A DNA stretch of 5,548 nucleotides from Pseudomonadota bacterium (GTDB lineage: Bacteria > Pseudomonadota > Alphaproteobacteria > Rhizobiales > Tepidamorphaceae), in NCBI GenBank assembly GCA_023435545.1, contig JAEYRQ010000189.1, forward strand, positions 1-5,548. The letters run 5' to 3'. Below are positions 1 through 4,462 of the stretch, in pieces. Position numbers and translations under genes: made by a program. How positions within the stretch are numbered: position 1 is the stretch's first letter; each line of letters opens with the position of its first letter. The notes below the pieces were generated by a model. The model saw nothing but the letters and a program-made list of their open reading frames with translations. It did not search any database and had not been told where the DNA came from.

Positions 1-1002
1 CCCTCCCAGCGCGCGCCGGAGCCCGAGCCCGTTCCCGCGCGCACGCCGATCGAGATCGGCCTCAACGCAGCCATAGTCACCGTCGAGGCCGAGCGGCCGC
101 TGATCCTGGTGGTGCCGGGCGGCGCGGGCGAGACACGCGATGCGCTTCCCTTCGGCCCGTTCGATCCGCTCGCCCATCGCACGCTGGAGATCGGCCTTCG
201 GACCTGGGTCGCCGAGCAGACGGCGCTGAAGCTCGGCTATGTGGAACAGCTCTACACCTTCGGCGACCGCGGCCGCCATGCGCGGCCAGGCGACGCCGGT
301 CCGCATGTGGTCTCGGTCGGCTATCTGGCGCTGACCCGGCTGCCGAAGGACTTCCGGGCGCAAGGCGCGCACTTCGAGGACTGGTACGGCTATCTGCCCT
401 GGGAGGACTGGCGGGAAGGCCGGCCGCCGATCCTCGACGAAGCGATCCTGCCGGCGCTGAACGCCTGGGCTGCGGAGCCCGCGCACCCCTCCGAGGCGCA
501 GCGCGGGCCGGACCGCCGCACCCGGCTGTCGATGTCATTCGGCGTCGACGGCACGCACTGGGACGACGAGCGCGTGCTGGAGCGCTACGAACTGCTGTAT
601 TCAGCGGGACTGCTGGCGGAGGCGCTGTCGGACGGGCGGGAGTCGGCGTTCAGACGCGGCGCCCTGCCGCCGCTTGGGCGCGCGATGCGCTTCGACCACC
701 GGCGGATCCTGGCGACGGCCATCGGCAGGCTGCGCGGCAAGCTGAAATACCGTCCGGTGGTGTTCGAGCTGATGCCGCCGAGCTTCACGCTGACCGAGTT
801 GCAGCGCACTGTCGAGGCGCTGGCCGGCACCCACCTTCACAAGCAGAACTTCCGCCGCCTGGTCGAGCAGACGGCGCTGGTGGAGCCGACCGGAGGCTAT
901 CACACCTCCACCGGCGGCCGGCCGGCGCGCCTGTTCCGCTTCCGCCGCGAGGCGGTGCTGGAGCGTCCCTCGCCAGGCCTCAGGTTCGGGCCTCGGGGGT
1001 GA
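1..1002 (+). CDS. nrtR: NrtR-like NAD-metabolism regulator (degenerate Nudix + winged helix), 5' partial
   Basis: The reading frame is open from the window edge to a TGA at 1000-1002, giving 333 residues. No convincing start is present, so the first codons lie upstream. Numbering from the edge, residues about 17-205 form a Nudix-like domain. Its Nudix-box position (67-89, ending YTFGD) has lost the catalytic pattern: where a hydrolase has RE..EE.G, this protein has T68, W69, A71 and A75, so it is probably a sensor and not an enzyme. Residues about 248-325 match the NrtR-type C-terminal winged helix, with LKYRPVVFEL, HKQNFRR and TGGRPA at 304-309. In the NrtR family (COG4111-like members in alphaproteobacteria) the Nudix-like part binds an NAD-pathway metabolite such as ADP-ribose and the winged helix represses NAD biosynthesis or salvage genes. 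No NAD gene is in the window; targets may lie upstream. The last 23 bases overlap the convergent MarR gene. Family assignment is strong; the regulon is inferred. Confidence 0.82.
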   Translation, partial: PSQRAPEPEPVPARTPIEIGLNAAIVTVEAERPLILVVPGGAGETRDALPFGPFDPLAHRTLEIGLRTWVAEQTALKLGYVEQLYTFGDRGRHARPGDAGPHVVSVGYLALTRLPKDFRAQGAHFEDWYGYLPWEDWREGRPPILDEAILPALNAWAAEPAHPSEAQRGPDRRTRLSMSFGVDGTHWDDERVLERYELLYSAGLLAEALSDGRESAFRRGALPPLGRAMRFDHRRILATAIGRLRGKLKYRPVVFELMPPSFTLTELQRTVEALAGTHLHKQNFRRLVEQTALVEPTGGYHTSTGGRPARLFRFRREAVLERPSPGLRFGPRG

Positions 1003-1480
1003 TTGGGGCGGTGTCGACCGCACTGCCCTCCGCAGGTCGCGCGGCGGCCGAAACCTTGCGCAGCAGCGCATGCAACTCCGCAACCTCGCCGCCGAGCGCC
1101 CGCTCGACCCGCTTCTGCGCCTCCCGCCAATACGGCACGGCAAGCCCCACCGCCTCCTTGCCGGCATCGGTAATCGCAATGTTCTTCACGCGCCGATCCT
1201 CGCCCGGAACGACCGCCAGATCGCCGCGTTCGATCATCGGTTTGAGCGTGCGGGTCAGCGTGGAAGAATCCATGCCGAGCGCATCGGCCAGCGTCGACAT
1301 CGGTCGCGGGCCGCTGATCGCCACCATGGCCAGGATCGAGAACTGGGTGACCGTCATCCCGGCGGGCGCCAGCGCCTCGTCATACATGGCGGTGATCCGG
1401 CGGGTCGCCTTGCGCAGCCGGTAGCAGGTGCAGTGCAGGTCGGCGAGCGGACCGGACGGGGGAGCGGGCTTGTCATCCAT
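980..1480 (-). CDS. MarR-family transcriptional repressor
   Basis: This 166-residue protein has the usual size and layout of MarR dimeric winged-helix regulators. Residues 15-40 form the N-terminal dimerisation helix (RKATRRI..MYDEALAPAGM), followed by TQFSIL at 45-50. The helix-turn-helix spans about 61-86, with recognition helix DSSTLTRTLKPM (71-82). The wing carries the family's conserved GEDRR at 93-97, then ITDAG (103-107). Such proteins usually repress an adjacent divergent gene and themselves, and release DNA on binding a small phenolic or carboxylate ligand or on cysteine oxidation. Here the divergent neighbour is a hotdog thioesterase 61 bp away. An HCxC motif (His16, Cys17, Cys19) near the dimer interface could be redox or ligand responsive, which is inference. 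I chose the ATG at 1480 because the homologous region begins soon after it and a good promoter lies immediately upstream. Earlier in-frame ATGs at 1516 and 1579 would translate that promoter and lack a ribosome site. The ligand is unknown. Confidence 0.9.
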   Translation of the reverse strand: MDDKPAPPSGPLADLHCTCYRLRKATRRITAMYDEALAPAGMTVTQFSILAMVAISGPRPMSTLADALGMDSSTLTRTLKPMIERGDLAVVPGEDRRVKNIAITDAGKEAVGLAVPYWREAQKRVERALGGEVAELHALLRKVSAAARPAEGSAVDTAPITPEART

Positions 1481-1498
1481 GACTTCATTGTATATGCA
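1470..1498 (+). promoter_or_regulatory. possible promoter of the thioesterase gene
   Basis: TTGTCA (1470-1475) matches five of six -35 positions, and 17 bp later TATGCA (1493-1498) matches three of six -10 positions; TATATG at 1491-1496 is a better hexamer at shorter spacing. The -35 would lie inside the first codons of the divergent MarR gene. Either -10 overlaps the candidate operator core, so one bound repressor could silence both directions. This promoter is considerably weaker by eye than the marR one. Confidence 0.3.
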
Positions 1499-1515
1499 TC
1501 TAATGATGCTGTCCA
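1487..1515 (-). promoter_or_regulatory. sigma70-like promoter of the MarR gene
   Basis: On the minus strand, TGGACA (1510-1515) matches the -35 consensus TTGACA at five of six positions. It is followed after exactly 17 bases by TACAAT (1487-1492), which matches the -10 consensus TATAAT at five of six. This is unusually close to consensus for such a GC-rich genome. Only six bases separate the -10 box from the ATG at 1480, so transcription would begin on or beside the start codon, implying a leaderless or nearly leaderless mRNA. The spacer holds the inverted repeat described separately. Confidence 0.6.
1496..1509. promoter_or_regulatory. candidate MarR operator: GCATC-TAAT-GATGC inverted repeat
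   Basis: A perfect 5-bp inverted repeat (GCATC, 4-bp AT spacer, GATGC) lies in the AT-rich heart of the divergent intergenic region. It falls inside the 17-bp spacer between the -35 and -10 boxes of the marR promoter, so a bound repressor would block polymerase. An overlapping imperfect palindrome, TATATGCATCTA (1491-1502, one mismatched pair), is an alternative core. MarR dimers typically bind short AT-rich palindromes in such positions. That this MarR binds here is inference from location and symmetry. Confidence 0.5.
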
Positions 1516-1527
1516 TACCAGCCCGAC

Positions 1528-1534
1528 GAGGGAG
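1528..1534 (+). promoter_or_regulatory. ribosome binding site of the thioesterase gene
   Basis: GAGGGAG lies seven bases before the ATG at 1542. It is a strong Shine-Dalgarno sequence and decides the start: the frame is open further upstream to 1428, but earlier ATGs fall in the promoter and operator region and within the MarR gene. Confidence 0.75.
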
Positions 1535-1541
1535 CATCCGC

Positions 1542-2054
1542 ATGTCCGAGACCGCCCGCGCCCACAGACGCCCCGGCATCTTTCAGGAGGTCGGTGTCCT
1601 GCCTCTGGCCCGGATCAAGGACATGGACGGGCTGAGCCAGCTCGAAGCGATGATCGCCGGAGAGTTCCCTGCCCCGCCGATCGCCCGCACGCTGGGCTTC
1701 ACGCTCGCCGAGGTCGAACCGGGACGCGCCGTCTTCGCCGGCATCCCCGCCTTCGACCACCTCAACCCGCTCGGCACGGTGCATGGCGGCTGGGCGGCGA
1801 CACTGCTCGATTCGGCGCTCGGCTGCGCCGTGCATACGACGCTGAAGGTAGGCGAGGCCTATACCACGGTGGAGTTCAAGGTGAGCCTGGTGCGGCCGCT
1901 GTTGCCGGAGACCGGCGAGGTGACCTGCGAGGGCAGGATCGTCCACCGCGGCGCCCGCATCGCCACCTCGGAGGCGACGCTGCGCGGGCCGGACGGCAAG
2001 CTCTACGCCCACGGTTCGGAGACCTGCATGATCTTCCCGATGAAGGGGGAGTGA
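1542..2054 (+). CDS. PaaI-family hotdog thioesterase
   Basis: This 170-residue protein is predicted to hydrolyse an acyl-CoA or aryl-CoA thioester in the cytoplasm. After a loosely conserved N-terminal part (1-45), the hotdog fold covers about 46-165. It includes HLNPLGTVHGG (73-83), the PaaI-type signature in which Asn75 and the HGG loop (81-83) shape the oxyanion and CoA site. The central helix WAATLLDSALGCAV (84-97) carries Asp90, at the position of the usual catalytic acid. Then come YTTVEFKVSLVRP (107-119), the strand typical of the family, and a final strand ending HGSETCMIF. The N-terminal extension is longer than in the minimal ~140-residue PaaI proteins but common in alphaproteobacterial paralogues. 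Substrate cannot be read from sequence; phenylacetyl-CoA or other aromatic or medium-chain acyl-CoAs are family precedents. The gene is divergent from the MarR regulator, which is its likely repressor, and appears to be transcribed alone. Confidence 0.9.
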   Translation: MSETARAHRRPGIFQEVGVLPLARIKDMDGLSQLEAMIAGEFPAPPIARTLGFTLAEVEPGRAVFAGIPAFDHLNPLGTVHGGWAATLLDSALGCAVHTTLKVGEAYTTVEFKVSLVRPLLPETGEVTCEGRIVHRGARIATSEATLRGPDGKLYAHGSETCMIFPMKGE

Positions 2055-2060
2055 TCGCAA

Positions 2061-2083
2061 GCGGGGCGTCGAGTAACCCCCGC
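2061..2083 (+). terminator. possible terminator hairpin after the thioesterase gene
   Basis: GCGGGG (2061-2066) pairs perfectly with CCCCGC (2078-2083) around an 11-base loop, starting six bases after the thioesterase stop codon. No T-run follows, so it is not a canonical intrinsic terminator. It could still act as an mRNA 3' end or assist Rho-dependent termination. Confidence 0.3.
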
Positions 2084-2197
2084 CGGGATGCCAATCGGGA
2101 ATCGCCTCGCGTTCGGCATCTCCTGTCGCTCATCCGCCGCTCGTCCTGCCGGATTCGACCGGAACTGCCGGGAAGTTTAACTAAATCTGCGTTGCAA

Positions 2198-2207
2198 GGG
2201 TTAACCC
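2198..2207. repeat. perfect palindrome GGGTTAACCC
   Basis: This is a ten-base self-complementary sequence at the edge of the AT-richer patch, about 90 bp before the binding-protein start. It could be an operator half of the leader region or chance. No regulator binding GGGTTAACCC is recognised here. Confidence 0.35.
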
Positions 2208-2244
2208 AAGGGAGGATGCATGCTACCCGCAATTGTGGCAACCG

Positions 2245-2258
2245 CAACCGGCCGGTTG
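2245..2258. repeat. perfect 14-bp palindrome CAACCGGCCGGTTG
   Basis: All fourteen bases are self-complementary, centred 47 bp before the binding-protein ATG. It is preceded by a tandem GCAACC GCAACC (2238-2249), whose second copy overlaps the left arm. As DNA it is a plausible dimer operator; as RNA it would make a five-base-pair hairpin with a four-base loop in the leader. Function is inferred from symmetry and position only. Confidence 0.4.
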
Positions 2259-2288
2259 TCCTTCGCCTATCCTGAGGCAACACGGATT

Positions 2289-2294
2289 GGGGGA
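2289..2294 (+). promoter_or_regulatory. ribosome binding site of the TRAP binding protein
   Basis: GGGGGA lies four bases before the ATG at 2299. The in-frame upstream ATG at 2233 lacks such a site, and starting there would place about 22 non-signal-like residues ahead of the twin-arginine signal peptide. That fixes 2299 as the start. Confidence 0.6.
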
Positions 2295-2298
2295 CTTC

Positions 2299-3318
2299 AT
2301 GTTTACACGACGCAGATTAGTTCAAGGGGCAGTTGCCGTGCCGGCGGCAACGCTGGCCGCGCCTGCCCTGCTATCGGCCGCACCGGTGAGAACCTGGCGC
2401 ATGCAATCGGCGTTCCCGCCCGGAAGCATACCCTACAAGGAAGCCGAGTGGATCGCGAGGAGGGTGGCAAAGGCGACCAACGGCAATTTCCATATAGAGG
2501 TCTTCAGCGCCAGTCAGCTGGTGCCCGCCAATCTGCTGCTCCAAGCCTTGTGGAGAGGCATCGTCGAATGCGGCCAGGTACCGTTGGACATCTTCCAGTC
2601 GGAGAATTCCGCGCTCGTCTTCGCGTCCGGGGTGCCGTTCGGCCCGAAGGCCGCTGGCCAGATGAAGTGGTGGAAGCGCGGTGGCGGAGGCGGAATCGTC
2701 AACAGGATCCTGAAGCCGTGGGACGTTATGGCCTTTCCCTGCGGCGATTACGGCAAGCGGACGGGCGGCTGGTTCACGAGCCCGCTCTCGCGCCCGCGCG
2801 ACCTCGAAGGACTGAAGATCCGGATGCCTGCCGGCCTGGCGTTGGCGATATTCGAACGGCTGGGCGCGTCCGCAGTCCCGATGCCGCTGAGCGAGGTCGT
2901 TTCGGCGTTGCGGGTTGGGATTATCGACGCGGCTGACGTGAACAACCTGTCGGAAGACGAGCAGCTGGGGCTCGATCGGGCGGCATCGTTCTGCTACCGG
3001 AACAACTGGTGGCAGCCCGGCCGGATGATCCATCTCACCGTCAGCAAGTCGGAGTGGGCGGACCTTCCGGCCAGCTATCGGAGGGCGTTCAAGGTGGCGT
3101 GCAACAAGGCGCATGCCCGCACGCTCAACAAGTACGCACGGGCAGACAGGGCCGCCCTGGCCAGGCTGAAGGAGGCCGGCGTGGAAGTGAAGTCTGCGCA
3201 CCCGCTATCAATTCGCCGGCAAGCCCGCAGGCAGGCAACGGCAGAGATGCGGGCACGGGCGGCAGCAAATCCGGACTTCAAGCGCGCCTTGCGTTCGATG
3301 AATCGCTTTCAGAGCTAG
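2299..3318 (+). CDS. TRAP transporter periplasmic substrate-binding protein, DctP/TakP-like (orphan)
   Basis: This 339-residue protein has the normal length of TRAP solute-binding proteins, which capture carboxylates in the periplasm and deliver them to a DctQ/DctM membrane pair. The signal peptide reads TRRRLVQ (3-9), Tat-like, then a hydrophobic Ala-rich stretch to about residue 28. The mature protein opens WRMQSAFP (33-40) and continues IEVFSASQLVP (66-76), VECGQ (89-93), GVPFG (111-115), GGWF (156-159), LKIRMPAG (172-179) and IIDAAD (208-213), which follow the TakP (2-oxo acid binding) subfamily in order. Arg175 sits where the family's carboxylate-binding arginine lies. Against TakP as I recall it, the sodium/substrate positions differ: GKRTGG replaces AQMGG (Gln to Arg154) and DV replaces EW (Asp213, Val214), so the ligand probably differs. 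No membrane subunits are present: the next gene is convergent. AGA/AGG make up about 10 of 34 Arg codons and ATA occurs three times, unlike neighbours, which suggests transfer. Confidence 0.88.
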   Translation: MFTRRRLVQGAVAVPAATLAAPALLSAAPVRTWRMQSAFPPGSIPYKEAEWIARRVAKATNGNFHIEVFSASQLVPANLLLQALWRGIVECGQVPLDIFQSENSALVFASGVPFGPKAAGQMKWWKRGGGGGIVNRILKPWDVMAFPCGDYGKRTGGWFTSPLSRPRDLEGLKIRMPAGLALAIFERLGASAVPMPLSEVVSALRVGIIDAADVNNLSEDEQLGLDRAASFCYRNNWWQPGRMIHLTVSKSEWADLPASYRRAFKVACNKAHARTLNKYARADRAALARLKEAGVEVKSAHPLSIRRQARRQATAEMRARAAANPDFKRALRSMNRFQS

Positions 3319-3340
3319 TGCGTCGCGCGGCCGTTCTAGC
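3314..3340. terminator. inverted repeat spanning the convergent stop codons
   Basis: GCTAG (3314-3318) and CTAGC (3336-3340) face each other across 17 GC-rich bases. Each arm contains the TAG stop codon of one of the two convergent genes. The repeat may help end transcription in both directions, but the stem is only five base pairs and no T-run follows, so the terminator role is weakly supported. Confidence 0.25.
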
Positions 3341-4331
3341 CACCGATATCCACCACCACCCTGCCCCTCACCTTGCCGGCGAGGATGTCGGGGGCGACGG
3401 AGACGACCTCGGCGAGCGGGATCGTCCCAGTCATGGCCGCGAGCTTGGCGTGGTCGAGATCGCGCACCAGCCGGTCGTAGGCCTCGATGCGGCGGGCCTT
3501 CGGCGCCATCACCGAATCGATGCCGATCAGGCTGACGCCGCGCAGGATGAACGGCGCGACGGACGTCGGCAGGTCCATGCCGCCGGCAAGGCCGCAGGCC
3601 GCGACAGCGCCGCCGTACTTCGTCATCGACAGGACATTGGCGAGCGTCGTCGAGCCGACCGCGTCGACGCCGCCGGCGAAGCGTTCCTTGTTGAGCGCGC
3701 GCGGCTTGTCGGCGAGTTCGGCCCGGTCGATCACCTCGGCCGCGCCCAGGCCCTTCAGATAATCGGCCTCCTCAGTGCGCCCGGTCGAGGCGACGACGTG
3801 GTAGCCGAGCTTTGACAGGATCGACACGGCTACCGACCCGACGCCGCCAGCCGCGCCGGTGACTACCACCGGGCCGCGATCCGGCGTCACCTCCTGGCGC
3901 TCCAGCGCCAGGACGCAGAGCATGGCGGTATAGCCGGCGGTTCCGATCGCCATCGCCTGGGCGGCCGTGAGCCCGTCGGGCAGCCGGATCAGCCAGTCGC
4001 CCTTGACCCGCGCCTTGCCGGCATAGCCGCCATAATGGGTCTCGCCGACGCCCCAGCCGTTGAGGACGACCTGGTCGCCGGGCTTGAAATCGGGCTTTTC
4101 GGAACTCTCGACCACGCCGGCGAAGTCGATGCCGGGGATCATTGGCCAGCGGCGCACGACGGGAGCAGCACCGGTGATCGCCAGCCCGTCCTTGTAGTTG
4201 ATCGTGGAGTGCGAGACGCGGACGACGACGTCGCCCTCCATCAGGTCGTCGAGCCCGAGGGCCACCGTCTCGACCTTTTGTCCCTTCTCGCCTTCCTTCT
4301 GGACGAGGATCGCCGGAAACCTGTCAGCCAT
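3336..4331 (-). CDS. acuI: AcuI/YhdH-type NADPH-dependent acryloyl-CoA reductase (MDR family)
   Basis: This 331-residue cytoplasmic oxidoreductase belongs to the zinc-free medium-chain dehydrogenase/reductase group. AcuI reduces acryloyl-CoA to propionyl-CoA with NADPH, in 3-hydroxypropionate assimilation and in acrylate detoxification during DMSP breakdown. Visible marks are NYKD (45-48), PGIDFAG (66-72), LNGWGVGE (90-97) and [11 protein letters not shown] (130-140). The cofactor loop [12 protein letters not shown] is at 158-169, and STGR (182-185) ends the second Rossmann strand, where Arg185 suits binding the NADPH 2'-phosphate. The C-terminal part has the AcuI-like [12 protein letters not shown] and APFILRG segments. 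The zinc ligands of alcohol dehydrogenases are absent, as expected. The ATG at 4331 is preceded by AGGGAAGG at nine bases. The gene lies 131 bp downstream of the MFS gene on the same strand and runs toward the TRAP binding gene. Many genomes annotate such proteins only as quinone oxidoreductase, so the exact enoyl-CoA substrate remains uncertain. Confidence 0.9.
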   Translation of the reverse strand: MADRFPAILVQKEGEKGQKVETVALGLDDLMEGDVVVRVSHSTINYKDGLAITGAAPVVRRWPMIPGIDFAGVVESSEKPDFKPGDQVVLNGWGVGETHYGGYAGKARVKGDWLIRLPDGLTAAQAMAIGTAGYTAMLCVLALERQEVTPDRGPVVVTGAAGGVGSVAVSILSKLGYHVVASTGRTEEADYLKGLGAAEVIDRAELADKPRALNKERFAGGVDAVGSTTLANVLSMTKYGGAVAACGLAGGMDLPTSVAPFILRGVSLIGIDSVMAPKARRIEAYDRLVRDLDHAKLAAMTGTIPLAEVVSVAPDILAGKVRGRVVVDIGG

Positions 4332-4340
4332 GGCTGCATT

Positions 4341-4348
4341 CCTTCCCT
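4341..4348 (-). promoter_or_regulatory. ribosome binding site of the acuI-like gene
   Basis: Read on the minus strand, AGGGAAGG lies nine bases before the ATG at 4331. It is a good Shine-Dalgarno sequence and supports both that start and independent translation from the upstream MFS gene. Confidence 0.65.
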
Positions 4349-4360
4349 GTCGTTGGCCCC

Positions 4361-4378
4361 AGTCGTTCGCGCGCGACT
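4361..4378. repeat. inverted repeat AGTCG/CGACT upstream of the acuI-like gene
   Basis: AGTCG (4361-4365) and CGACT (4374-4378) are perfect inverted arms around eight GC-rich bases, 30 bp before the acuI-like start. A second small repeat, GCCCG-CAGGA-CGGGC (4383-4397), follows. Either could be an operator or a hairpin between the MFS and reductase genes. Short arms in GC-rich DNA make chance likely. Confidence 0.2.
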
Positions 4379-4448
4379 AGTAGCCCGCAGGACGGGCAAG
4401 CGGCAAGGGCAGCGGCTTCGATTGCCGTGCGATCGGCGCCGGGCGTAG

Positions 4449-4462
4449 GCCCCGGCCGGGGC
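4449..4462 (-). terminator. perfect palindrome GCCCCGGCCGGGGC directly after the MFS stop
   Basis: Fourteen self-complementary bases begin immediately beyond the MFS stop codon (complement of 4463-4465). In the MFS transcript they would form a very GC-rich five-base-pair hairpin with a four-base loop. There is no U-run downstream, so this is a possible mRNA-end stabiliser or weak terminator separating the MFS gene from the reductase, not a canonical intrinsic terminator. Confidence 0.35.

Larger units (their letters stand above)
2084..2298 (+). other. leader/intergenic region upstream of the TRAP binding protein
   Basis: I see no supportable gene between the thioesterase hairpin and the binding-protein start. 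The stretch has an AT-richer patch (about 2174-2207) that stands out from the GC-rich surroundings, and two perfect palindromes listed separately. It also has a Shine-Dalgarno-like AAGGGAGG (2208-2215) followed by two overlapping ATGs (2216 and 2220), neither in frame with the binding protein. No hexamer pair close to the sigma70 consensus was found. The length and the palindromes suggest the binding-protein gene has its own regulated promoter here. Confidence 0.5.

Noticed and set aside
1428..1541. Upstream start of the thioesterase frame at 1428
   Set aside because: The extension is antisense to the MarR N-terminus and through the promoter; the ATG at 1542 has a strong ribosome site.
1481..1579. 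N-terminal extension of the MarR protein from upstream ATGs at 1516 or 1579
   Set aside because: The extra codons would come from the AT-rich promoter and operator, lack a Shine-Dalgarno sequence, and precede the normal MarR N-terminus.
1070..2275. Plus-strand 401-codon frame spanning the MarR gene, the divergent promoter region and the thioesterase gene
   Set aside because: It crosses two genes with clear families in other frames and is rich in Arg/His/Gly, as expected of an out-of-frame reading.
2055..2298. Possible riboswitch or small RNA in the 244-bp leader
   Set aside because: No known riboswitch core or conserved RNA motif could be recognised by eye; only palindromes and one short hairpin are supportable.
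2220..2936. Plus-strand 238-codon frame with a good Shine-Dalgarno sequence, overlapping the TRAP binding gene
   Set aside because: Its protein is Arg/Gly-rich with no family features, while the overlapping frame from 2299 encodes a clear full-length TRAP binding protein. Only the SD-ATG element is kept as a finding.
2371..3201. Minus-strand 276-codon frame antisense to the TRAP binding gene
   Set aside because: It is a shadow of GC-rich coding sequence: low-complexity, with no ribosome site or recognisable domain.
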